From: Rhodobacteraceae bacterium UBA7436
GTDB taxonomy: Bacteria > Pseudomonadota > Alphaproteobacteria > Rhodobacterales > Rhodobacteraceae
Direction: 5' to 3'
Assembly: GCA_002478745.1 (NCBI GenBank)
Contig: DLQI01000042.1
Span: 37,525-49,693 of the forward strand
Length of the DNA: 12,169 nt
In this document: piece after piece, positions 6,460 to 12,169 of the stretch
Position numbering within the stretch: the first letter of the stretch is position 1
Layout: every line of letters begins with the position of its first letter
The notes under the pieces: model-generated
Databases searched by the model: none
What the model saw: only the letters and a program-made list of their open reading frames with translations
Told to the model about the DNA's origin: nothing
Position numbers and translations under genes: made by a program

Positions 6460-6500
6460 TTTCAAAGGTTGAAACGGGTAGGATCAATCGATCCTGACCC
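6460..6500. terminator. Tandem hairpins between the convergent lipoprotein and rnd genes
   Basis: TTTCAA (6460-6465) pairs with TTGAAA (6469-6474) around AGG. A second stem pairs 6476-6485 with 6490-6500, ten pairs with one bulged G (6496) and the loop AATC. The pair fills almost all of the 54-base gap between two converging genes. Neither is followed by a strong T run, so a shared terminator is inference from position. Confidence 0.4.
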
Positions 6501-6502
6501 AA

Positions 6503-7663
6503 TCAGTCGAGTGGAACAACTTTTACGTCATTTCCCACAGCCGCCAATGCGATCTTACCTTCACAAAGGCGTAAGGCATCTTCGCCAAACACTTCTGCAC
6601 GCCAGCCAGACACGGCGGCAACATTACGCATGCCGCCCGCCATCGCATCCAAATCGGCAGCCGAAGCGATCAACTTGGCAGCAACACCGGCACTTTCGGT
6701 TTTGGCTTTTAAAAGCACACGCAGCAAATCAGCCAAGGCTGGGTTTACTTGCAGCTTCTCACGCCCACCCACAGGCTTTGGCGCACGATCTGCAGGCATA
6801 CCGACGCCCTTAACAACAGCCGCTAAAATACCATCAGCAATGTCGCCGCGACGTGCTTCACGTAGCAGAAGACGTGAACGGCTTAGGTCTTCCATGGTCT
6901 TTGGCTTGTTGCTGGCCAATTCGACCAGTGCATCATCCTTGTACACACGGTTGCGCGGAACATTGCGGCTTTGCGCGTATTCTTCGCGAAAAGCAGCCAG
7001 CATTTGAACAACGGCCATGAATTTTGCGGTAGATGTGCGGGTCTTAACCCGTTTCCACGCATCAATCGGCTTGATAATATAGGTGTCAGGGTTGGTCAAA
7101 ATGCCCAACTCTTCTTGAACCCAGTGGCTGCGGTTGTTTTCTTCCAATTTCTTAGCAAGAAACTCATAAACCTGACGCAGGTGCGTCACGTCGCCAATCG
7201 CATAAGTCTTTTGCGCATCGGTCAATGGACGGCGTGACCAATCGGTGAAACGGGATGATTTATCGACCTGCTCGCGCGCGATCTTTTTCACCAGCGTCTC
7301 ATAGCCAACCTGTTCGCCAAAACCACAAACCATCGCGGCCACTTGGGTATCGAACAACGGCTCAGGAAACACCTGTGCATCCACAAAGAAGATTTCGAGA
7401 TCTTGGCGCGCGGCATGGAATACTTTGACAACAGAGGTGTCGCGGAAAAGCTCATAGAGCGGCTCAAGTGATAGGCCTTCAACCAATGGATCAACCAAAA
7501 CCGCGTTGTTGGCATCTGTGCCGGGCATCGCGAGCTGGATAAGACAAAGTTTGGAATAGTAGGTGCGTTCGCGCAGGAACTCTGTGTCGATCGTGACGTA
7601 GTCATGTTGACGGGCTTGGGTGCAATATTCGGCCAAAGCCTCGGTCGTTGTAATCGTGATCAT
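6503..7663 (-). CDS. rnd: Ribonuclease D
   Basis: RNase D is a 3'-to-5' exoribonuclease of the DEDDy group that trims tRNA and other small RNA precursors in the cytoplasm. The 386-residue product is close to the 375 of E. coli. The metal-binding acids are D26 and E28 in TIDTEFLRE, D88 in FHAARQDLEIFF, and Y154 and D158 in YAIGDVTHL, so all catalytic residues are present. An HRDC nucleic-acid-binding domain follows at about residues 208-290. The C-terminal part (about 300-386) is a second HRDC-like helical region. The ATG at 7663 gives the normal N-terminus, though the ribosome site is poor (AGAG close to the start). It lies 76 bases downstream of purN on the same strand. A weak promoter-like pair (minus strand TTGCGA at 7738-7733, TACGAT at 7716-7711) could serve it. 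Confidence 0.95.
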   Translation of the reverse strand: MITITTTEALAEYCTQARQHDYVTIDTEFLRERTYYSKLCLIQLAMPGTDANNAVLVDPLVEGLSLEPLYELFRDTSVVKVFHAARQDLEIFFVDAQVFPEPLFDTQVAAMVCGFGEQVGYETLVKKIAREQVDKSSRFTDWSRRPLTDAQKTYAIGDVTHLRQVYEFLAKKLEENNRSHWVQEELGILTNPDTYIIKPIDAWKRVKTRTSTAKFMAVVQMLAAFREEYAQSRNVPRNRVYKDDALVELASNKPKTMEDLSRSRLLLREARRGDIADGILAAVVKGVGMPADRAPKPVGGREKLQVNPALADLLRVLLKAKTESAGVAAKLIASAADLDAMAGGMRNVAAVSGWRAEVFGEDALRLCEGKIALAAVGNDVKVVPLD

Positions 7664-7698
7664 GCTCTATTTGTCGTCCACAAAGTTGATATTTGAGA

Positions 7699-7770
7699 CG
7701 TGGGTACACCATCGTACAAACGAATACCAGCATCGCAATCTACAGGTACAATACCGACGCAGTACCCACG
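7699..7770. repeat. Inverted repeat spanning the purN stop codon
   Basis: CGTGGGTAC (7699-7707) and GTACCCACG (7762-7770) are perfect inverted copies, 54 bases apart. The right copy is inside the middle unit of the purN tandem repeat; the left copy lies between purN and rnd. Paired in the purN-rnd transcript they would enclose the purN stop codon. There is no T tract, so this is not an obvious terminator. Confidence 0.6.
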
Positions 7771-8330
7771 CAATACCGACGTAACACTGCAGGGTATAAT
7801 TTGTGTTCTTGGATCAATATCCGGGCCGCCAAAGCATCAGGGGTATCGCCGTCCAAAACGTCAATTTTGGCCTGCCCCCAAATAGGCCCATCATCCAGCA
7901 GCGGCGTCACTTCATGGACCGTACAGCCGTGGGTTTTGTCACCCGCTTCCAAAGCGCGCGCATGGGTGTGCAGCCCCTTATATTTAGGCAAAAGCGATGG
8001 ATGGATGTTAAGCATCTTGCCATGCCACGGCGTCACAAAACCTGCTGTCAGAACCCGCATAAAACCAGCCAAACAGATCATGTCAGGGGAATGTCGGTCT
8101 AAAGCTTTGGACAGCTCCGCTTCAAACGCCGCACGGTCTTTGCCAAAAGGACGGTGATCCACAACCTCTGTCGCGATCCCCTGCTCTTTGGCCCATGCAA
8201 TGCCGCCAGCATCGTGGTTGTTTGAGACAATGACACATGCACGCGCAGGGTGATCCCCCTGCATGTCCTGCACCAATGCCTTCATATTTGATCCTCCTCC
8301 GGAGACAAATATAGCAACCCGTTTTGTCAC
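7740..8330 (-). CDS. purN: Phosphoribosylglycinamide formyltransferase (GAR transformylase)
   Basis: PurN moves a formyl group from 10-formyl-tetrahydrofolate to glycinamide ribonucleotide, the third step of IMP synthesis. The 196-residue protein has the phosphate-binding SGGGSN (10-15), the catalytic trio N108, H110 (in NIHPSLLP) and D146 (in PLLDDGPIWGQ), each shifted by two from E. coli N106, H108 and D144. It starts with GTG at 8330, which overlaps the purM stop in the shared bases GTGA, so translation is probably coupled. AAGGG (8344-8340 on the minus strand) inside purM is the ribosome site. The last ten or so residues (YCVGTASVLYL) are encoded by an 11-bp tandem repeat and look unlike the usual end of the family after LYPAVLRR, so the C-terminus may have been rewritten by repeat expansion. 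The catalytic core is intact. Confidence 0.95.
   Translation of the reverse strand: MTKRVAIFVSGGGSNMKALVQDMQGDHPARACVIVSNNHDAGGIAWAKEQGIATEVVDHRPFGKDRAAFEAELSKALDRHSPDMICLAGFMRVLTAGFVTPWHGKMLNIHPSLLPKYKGLHTHARALEAGDKTHGCTVHEVTPLLDDGPIWGQAKIDVLDGDTPDALAARILIQEHKLYPAVLRRYCVGTASVLYL
7749..7781. repeat. Three tandem 11-bp units at the 3' end of purN
   Basis: Units are CAATACCGACG (7749-7759), CAGTACCCACG (7760-7770) and CAATACCGACG (7771-7781). The outer two are identical and the middle differs at two positions. Because 11 is not a multiple of three, each unit is read in a different frame by purN, while the full 33-bp block keeps the frame. A looser relative, GAATACCAGCA, lies at 7722-7732 outside the gene. 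Confidence 0.85.
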
Positions 8331-9367
8331 AGAAGCGAGCCCTTATAAGAGACGCCTCCCCCCTTATTAATATGGCCCATTTCAACAACACCGTGTCCTG
8401 CATCCATGAATGCAGCACGTGCCGTTTCAACCTTATCTGCAGGAACAACAGCAATCATGCCAATGCCGCAGTTAAAAGTTTTGAGCAATTCAGCTTCTTC
8501 CATGCCGCCCTGTGCAGCCAACCATTTGAATACTGCAGGCAGCTCCCAAGCATCCAAGTTGATGTCGGCGCCCATGCCCTCTGTCAGGACACGTGGGAGG
8601 TTTTCAGTCAGGCCACCACCGGTGATATGGGCCAGTGCATTCACATCATTCATCGCAGCAACCGCGCCTTTGACGTACAAGGTTGTTGGGGCCAACAAGG
8701 CCTCGCCCAACGTTCCCTCAGCCCATGGGCAATCATCGCCCCATGCTAAGCCGGAATGCTCAACCAATTTACGAACCAATGAGTAACCGTTTGAGTGCAC
8801 ACCAGAAGAGGGTAGGCCCAAGAGCACATCGCCCTCGGCAACGTCCTTGGGCAACTCAGCGCCACGTTCCATTGCACCAACAGAGAAACCAGCAAGATCG
8901 AAATCGCCCGCAGGATACATCCCCGGCATTTCAGCAGTTTCGCCACCAATCAATGCGCAACCAGATAGCTCACATCCCTTGGCAATACCTTCGATAATGC
9001 GGGTCGCTTGGTCCAGCTCTAGCTTGCCAGTCGCGAAATAATCTAGGAAAAACAATGGTTCTGCGCCTTGGCAGACCAGATCGTTGACGCACATGGCGAC
9101 CAGATCGATGCCAACGCCGTCCACGTTCCCCGTATCAATCGCGATGCGCAGCTTGGTGCCAACACCGTCGGTAGCAGCCACTAGGATCGGGTCTTTGTAC
9201 CCTGCCCCTTTAAGATCAAACATCGCGCCAAAGCCACCCAGCCCCGACATCACGCCAGGGCGTGTCGTGCGTTTTGCAGCGGGCTTGATGCGATCAACCA
9301 GTTCATTACCCGCATCAATATCGACACCTGCATCTGCATAGGTGATCCCGTTTTTTTGAGTGCTCAT
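8327..9367 (-). CDS. purM: Phosphoribosylformylglycinamidine cyclo-ligase (AIR synthase)
   Basis: PurM closes the imidazole ring of formylglycinamidine ribonucleotide using ATP, the fifth step of purine synthesis. The 346-residue product matches the 345 of E. coli. Visible family blocks are TYADAGVDIDAGNELV near the start, GGFGAMFDL (44-52), ATDGVGTKLRIA with D67-G-V-G-T-K-L73, GGETAEMPGMY, the LPSSGVHSNGYSLVR loop, and GGGLTENLPRVL. The ATG at 9367 has GGAG nine bases upstream. The gene overlaps purN by four bases and the two form a purMN operon, as in many proteobacteria. It is divergent from the CAU tRNA; a TACAAT-like -10 (minus strand, 9419-9414) is present but I find no good -35 for it. 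Confidence 0.97.
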   Translation of the reverse strand: MSTQKNGITYADAGVDIDAGNELVDRIKPAAKRTTRPGVMSGLGGFGAMFDLKGAGYKDPILVAATDGVGTKLRIAIDTGNVDGVGIDLVAMCVNDLVCQGAEPLFFLDYFATGKLELDQATRIIEGIAKGCELSGCALIGGETAEMPGMYPAGDFDLAGFSVGAMERGAELPKDVAEGDVLLGLPSSGVHSNGYSLVRKLVEHSGLAWGDDCPWAEGTLGEALLAPTTLYVKGAVAAMNDVNALAHITGGGLTENLPRVLTEGMGADINLDAWELPAVFKWLAAQGGMEEAELLKTFNCGIGMIAVVPADKVETARAAFMDAGHGVVEMGHINKGGGVSYKGSLL

Positions 9368-9441
9368 GGGCGTGGCTCCAGCGTTGAAAAAGACTATGGG
9401 CGCGAGTTACGACATTGTAGCGATTTGTGCAACGCTAAGGC

Positions 9442-9470
9442 TTGACCTTCGTGCATACCCCGATTACCCA
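9442..9470 (+). promoter_or_regulatory. Probable promoter of the CAU tRNA
   Basis: TTGACC (9442-9447) matches five of six positions of the -35 consensus. Seventeen bases later is TACCCA (9465-9470), a weak -10. The mature tRNA begins 11 bases further on. The same spacing is seen before tRNA-Asn at the right edge, which supports the call. Confidence 0.45.
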
Positions 9471-9481
9471 AAGCCTATGGC

Positions 9482-9558
9482 GGGCCTGTAGCTCAGTTGG
9501 TTAGAGCAGAGCGCTCATAACGCTTTTGTCGTAGGTTCAAGTCCTACCGGGCCTACCA
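9482..9558 (+). tRNA. tRNA with CAU anticodon (annotated as tRNA-Met; probably tRNA-Ile2 with lysidine)
   Basis: The 77-base sequence folds as a full cloverleaf. The acceptor strand GGGCCTG pairs with CGGGCCT (two G-U pairs, one of them at 1-72). The D arm is GCTC/GAGC, the anticodon stem GAGCG/CGCTT holds the loop CTCATAA, the T arm is GTAGG/CCTAC with TTCAAGT, and the discriminator A is followed by an encoded CCA. It is not the initiator: it lacks the three G-C pairs in the anticodon stem and the 1-72 mismatch of the C-A type. C4-G69 and C5-G68 are the pairs that TilS uses to tell tRNA-Ile2 from tRNA-Met, and the 5' half resembles tRNA-Ile. I therefore favour Ile2, which decodes AUA after C34 becomes lysidine. 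Elongator tRNA-Met remains possible. Confidence 0.9.
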
Positions 9559-9729
9559 TATTTCGCCATCTTTCCTGATATTACAAATGGTTAGATGGAT
9601 ACGAATCTTGGCGATTCATAGGCTGAATGCCCCTAAATTCGGTACTAAAAGGGCCCATTATAAGCGGTCGACAAGCTGGCGCATTGGTCAACACTTTTTG
9701 TGATTTCGTTCAAGCCAATCGCTTAACAA

Positions 9730-11013
9730 TCAACGCGCGATCACAATGTCCGCTCGCAAGCCACCCAAACGCTCGCTTTCACCCAATCGCAACACACCTC
9801 CATGGGCACGTGCGATATCGGTAGCAATCGCTAGCCCTAAACCAACACTGCCACCCTTGTCCTGATTGCGCGACGGATCAAGCCGCGTGAACGGACGCTG
9901 TGCCTCAGCGCGGCGATTTTCAGGAATACCGGGGCCATCGTCTTCCACACGCAGGCGCAAGAACTTGTCTGTCAACACCATCGAAACTTCGGCCCTCGAG
10001 CCATAGCGCACAGCATTTCCAATTAAATTGTCCAGCGCACGGCGCATCCCACCAAGGCGCAACATCACAGTGCCTTCGCCCTCACTGTGCACCAAAGACA
10101 CGTCGCGTCCCGCGCGTGCGCAGTCTGCAACAACCTGTTCAATCCATGTTTGGACGACAACCGCTTCAGGTTCCATCGCCTGCCCACCTTTTGAAAACTC
10201 AAGGAATGCGTCTATCATGCCCTGCATTTCATCGACGTCTTGCTCCAGCGGCTCACGCTCGTCGTCATCAAGCATAGCAAGCGCCAAACGCATACGCGTT
10301 AGTGGCGTGCGTAAATCATGACTGACCCCCGACAACATCAACGTTCGCGTTTCAATTTGGCGTTCAATTCGGTTGCGCATATCAACAAAAGCAGTGCCCG
10401 CAGACCGCACCTCTGTTGCGCCAGCAGGCGAAAACGGCATGTTTCGGCCACGCCCAAAAGCCTCAGCCGCGGTTGCCAAACGTTTGATTGGACGCAACTG
10501 ATTGCGCAAATAAATAAGGGCAATCAGGGTAAAGAGAAATCCATAGAACATCATATTGACGAACAACTGATGGGGTTTGGCCGCCGAAATACGACTGCGA
10601 TCGAAAATAACTTCTTTGGCTTGTCCGTCTACATCCGCAACCAAACGCACAATATCATCGTTATAAAGGTCGATAACTTTGATCTGGGGCAAAATCTTGT
10701 TTAGGTTTCGCGTGATAATCACACCCGAGAAGTCATACCAAAGGCGTGTGTTGGGTTCCGCCAGTACGTCTCGTGAAACGTCAGCGACACGTATATCAAG
10801 AACATCTAAAGTTGTTTCTGGCACTCCTGACAACACCAGCTCAACCTCGCGCGCGACAGTTGTGGACATCTGCATCGTGACGCCTTCAAAGTGGCGCTGC
10901 ATGAAAACGACCGTAACGACCAGCTGCAAGACAACAACAGGCAGCAAAAGGATCATTGCGGCGCGTCCATATAAACTGCGCGGCATATAGTGTTTGAGCC
11001 ATTTAAAGATCAT
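9730..11013 (-). CDS. EnvZ-like membrane sensor histidine kinase
   Basis: A two-component sensor kinase that autophosphorylates on histidine and passes the phosphate to a response regulator. The 427 residues show a membrane helix at about 14-38, a periplasmic domain of about 110 residues, a second helix at about 150-168, and a HAMP linker at about 170-222. The HisKA domain carries the phosphorylated H232 in SGVSHDLRTPLTR. The ATPase domain has an N box (N329, N333 in DNLIGNAVRYG), a G1 box D359-G-P-G362, and a G2 box G391-L-G-L. This H box and domain order are those of the EnvZ/OmpB group. No response regulator gene is next to it: upstream is the divergent hydrolase and downstream a 171-base gap and the tRNA. 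The regulator is therefore either elsewhere or shared. The signal cannot be told from the sequence. No clear ribosome site precedes the ATG at 11013. Confidence 0.9.
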   Translation of the reverse strand: MIFKWLKHYMPRSLYGRAAMILLLPVVVLQLVVTVVFMQRHFEGVTMQMSTTVAREVELVLSGVPETTLDVLDIRVADVSRDVLAEPNTRLWYDFSGVIITRNLNKILPQIKVIDLYNDDIVRLVADVDGQAKEVIFDRSRISAAKPHQLFVNMMFYGFLFTLIALIYLRNQLRPIKRLATAAEAFGRGRNMPFSPAGATEVRSAGTAFVDMRNRIERQIETRTLMLSGVSHDLRTPLTRMRLALAMLDDDEREPLEQDVDEMQGMIDAFLEFSKGGQAMEPEAVVVQTWIEQVVADCARAGRDVSLVHSEGEGTVMLRLGGMRRALDNLIGNAVRYGSRAEVSMVLTDKFLRLRVEDDGPGIPENRRAEAQRPFTRLDPSRNQDKGGSVGLGLAIATDIARAHGGVLRLGESERLGGLRADIVIAR

Positions 11014-11058
11014 AACTAAACCATACGCATCTCAAGCCCCAAGCGAAAGACCCATCCC

Positions 11059-11970
11059 ATGACGCCACCAGATGATTTCGATCCCCAAGTAGGCATTGCT
11101 GAAGCCCTTGAAGCCGGGGTGCGCCGTATCGTGGCTCCAAACCCCTCCCCGATGACCTATCGTGGAACAAACACCTATCTGATCGGCACAACTGATCTGG
11201 CAGTAATTGATCCTGGGCCCGATGACGGCACGCATCTTCAGGCCATTCTGGATGCGGTCGGGCCCAAGCAAAAAATTACACATATTATAGTGACCCACAC
11301 ACACCTTGATCACTCTCCACTTGCGCGCGCGCTGGCCGAATCTACAGGTGCGCCTGTCAGCGCATTCGGGGATGCCACCGCCGGACGCAGCGAGGCGATG
11401 ATCAAACTTGCTGAAACAGGTATGGTTGGCGGCGGTGAAGGGATCGACCACAATTTCAAACCAGATCACATTGTTGAAGACGGCGACTACATTAACGGTA
11501 GTGATTGGCGGCTTGAGGTAATCCATACACCAGGTCACATCGGGAACCACATCTGTCTGGCATGGAACGACCTGTGTTTTACAGCCGATCACGTGATGGG
11601 TTGGGCCAGCTCACTGGTGTCGCCACCCGATGGAGATCTGACCGACTTCATGGAATCTTGCGCAAAATTGGAAGATCACGATTGGCGTGTGTTTTATCCG
11701 GGCCACGGTGGCCCTGTTGAAGACCCCACTGAGCGACTTGATTGGTTGATAGAGCATCGCCTCAACCGCGAGGCATCCATTCTAGAGCTGTTAGAAGACG
11801 CACCCGCCACCGCGCAAGAGTTAGCCAAGGCCATTTACACCGAAACACCCCCCGCCTTGCTAGGTGCAGCTACTCGCAACGTCCTCGCGCATCTTATTGA
11901 TTTGGTGGGACAATCAGAAATTTCTGCCCTTGGAAAATTATCCGAAGACACCCAATTCATTCGATTATAG
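11059..11970 (+). CDS. Metallo-beta-lactamase-fold hydrolase, LACTB2-like
   Basis: A soluble metal-dependent hydrolase of 303 residues. The zinc ligands are all present: H80, H82, D84 and H85 in THTHLDHS, H160 in HTPGHIGNH, D177 in TADHVMG, and H216 in YPGHGG. After the catalytic domain, residues about 230-303 form a helical winged-helix-like tail (TAQELAKAIY, then LLGAATRNVLAHLIDLV), as in LACTB2, which cuts RNA, and related bacterial proteins. Glyoxalase II-like thioester hydrolysis is another possibility; the substrate cannot be assigned. The N-terminal NPSPMTYRGTNTYLIG is typical of this subgroup. The ATG at 11059 has a weak GAAAGA eight bases upstream. It is divergent from the kinase gene with only 45 bases between them, so their promoters must overlap. 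Confidence 0.9.
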   Translation: MTPPDDFDPQVGIAEALEAGVRRIVAPNPSPMTYRGTNTYLIGTTDLAVIDPGPDDGTHLQAILDAVGPKQKITHIIVTHTHLDHSPLARALAESTGAPVSAFGDATAGRSEAMIKLAETGMVGGGEGIDHNFKPDHIVEDGDYINGSDWRLEVIHTPGHIGNHICLAWNDLCFTADHVMGWASSLVSPPDGDLTDFMESCAKLEDHDWRVFYPGHGGPVEDPTERLDWLIEHRLNREASILELLEDAPATAQELAKAIYTETPPALLGAATRNVLAHLIDLVGQSEISALGKLSEDTQFIRL

Positions 11971-11986
11971 CTTAGAAGCCAAATTA

Positions 11987-12040
11987 TTTTCGAAAAATGC
12001 GAAAAAGCCTCTGGACGAGGCAAAACACCCTCGCTATATC
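11987..12040 (+). promoter_or_regulatory. Probable tRNA-Asn promoter with upstream A-tract element
   Basis: TGGACG (12012-12017, four of six matches to the -35) is followed after 17 bases by TATATC (12035-12040), and the tRNA begins 11 bases later. Just upstream is an AT-rich stretch with TTTTCGAAAA (11987-11996) and two CGAAAAA runs, placed where an UP element would contact the polymerase alpha subunit. The -35 overlaps a hairpin, GCCTC/GAGGC (12007-12011 with 12017-12021); this hairpin has five T after it only when read on the minus strand. Confidence 0.4.
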
Positions 12041-12051
12041 ACCCATACCAA

Positions 12052-12126
12052 TCCCGCGTAGCTCAGTGGTAGAGCAGTTGACTGTTAATTAATTGGTCGT
12101 AGGTTCGACCCCTACCGTCGGAGCCA
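12052..12126 (+). tRNA. tRNA-Asn (GUU anticodon), with an imperfect acceptor stem
   Basis: The 75-base sequence has a D arm GCTC/GAGC with AGTGGTA, an anticodon loop CTGTTAA (GUU), a T arm GTAGG/CCTAC with TTCGACC, discriminator G and an encoded CCA, all as expected for tRNA-Asn. The acceptor strands TCCCGCG and CGTCGGA form six pairs but have a C-C mismatch at 4-69 and a G-U at 5-68. The anticodon stem GTTGA/TTAAT is also weak, with two G-U pairs and three A-U pairs. Either this is a functional variant, a redundant decaying copy, or there is a base error in the sequence. Confidence 0.88.
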
Positions 12127-12169
12127 TGTACTTGAAAACAAACAGTTTTTCACTAAAATTTCGTAAAAA

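Noticed and set aside
7693..8157. 154-codon plus-strand frame over purN
   Set aside because: Mirror of the purN coding strand; PurN has all catalytic residues and a translational coupling start.
9627..9824. Possible 65-codon gene between the CAU tRNA and the kinase
   Set aside because: It runs into the 3' end of the kinase gene on the other strand, has no ribosome site and no recognisable features.
12127..12169. Terminator or attachment site after tRNA-Asn
   Set aside because: A weak TGAAAAC/GTTTTTCA pairing exists, but the window ends too soon to judge. No repeat of the tRNA 3' end or integrase is visible.

Overview
The window is a stretch of ordinary bacterial chromosome, most likely from a marine alphaproteobacterium of the Rhodobacterales (Roseobacter group). 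This rests on protein family types and on gene combinations such as a stand-alone homocysteine methyltransferase beside a stand-alone corrinoid protein and a DUF1638 protein, and purM-purN in the order seen in that order. Moderate GC and encoded CCA ends on both tRNAs fit. I see no insertion sequence, prophage gene, CRISPR array or other mobile element. This assignment is inference from protein appearance, not from a database search.

Layout, left to right. The left edge cuts purC (minus strand). After a 328-base gap comes a plus-strand run: an MprF-like membrane aminoacyl-phospholipid synthase, a homocysteine S-methyltransferase (bmt type), a 294-base leader containing several possible RNA structures, a B12-binding corrinoid protein, a strong intrinsic terminator, and a DUF1638 protein. 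The DUF1638 gene meets sufE (minus strand) tail to tail in the shared bases TTAA. Divergent from sufE is a small predicted lipoprotein. It converges on rnd (RNase D), with tandem hairpins between. Upstream of rnd lie purN and purM (minus strand), overlapping by four bases, with an 11-bp tandem repeat in the last codons of purN. Divergent from purM is a CAU-anticodon tRNA, probably the Ile2 (lysidine) type. Then come an EnvZ-like histidine kinase (minus) and a divergent metallo-beta-lactamase-fold hydrolase (plus). The right edge holds a tRNA-Asn with an imperfect acceptor stem.

How the genes work together. The homocysteine methyltransferase and the corrinoid protein together look like two modules of B12-dependent methionine synthase (MetH) made as separate proteins. 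The methyltransferase has the DGATGTN start and three zinc cysteines. The corrinoid protein has the D-x-H-D-x-x-G cobalamin motif and the Ser/Thr pair seen in MetH. A pterin-binding module and a reactivation module are not in the window. DUF1638 is probably an accessory protein of this module. purC, purN and purM are steps of IMP synthesis. sufE serves Fe-S assembly, rnd matures RNA 3' ends, and the kinase senses envelope or external signals.

The most interesting part is the leader of the corrinoid gene. It can be folded into an H-type pseudoknot (3859-3918) followed by a small hairpin that hides the ribosome binding site (3955-3967). That is the layout of a translational riboswitch, but it matches no B12 or SAM riboswitch I know. 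It is a hypothesis drawn from base pairing in a single sequence. The region 9559-9729 between the CAU tRNA and the kinase holds nothing I can support.
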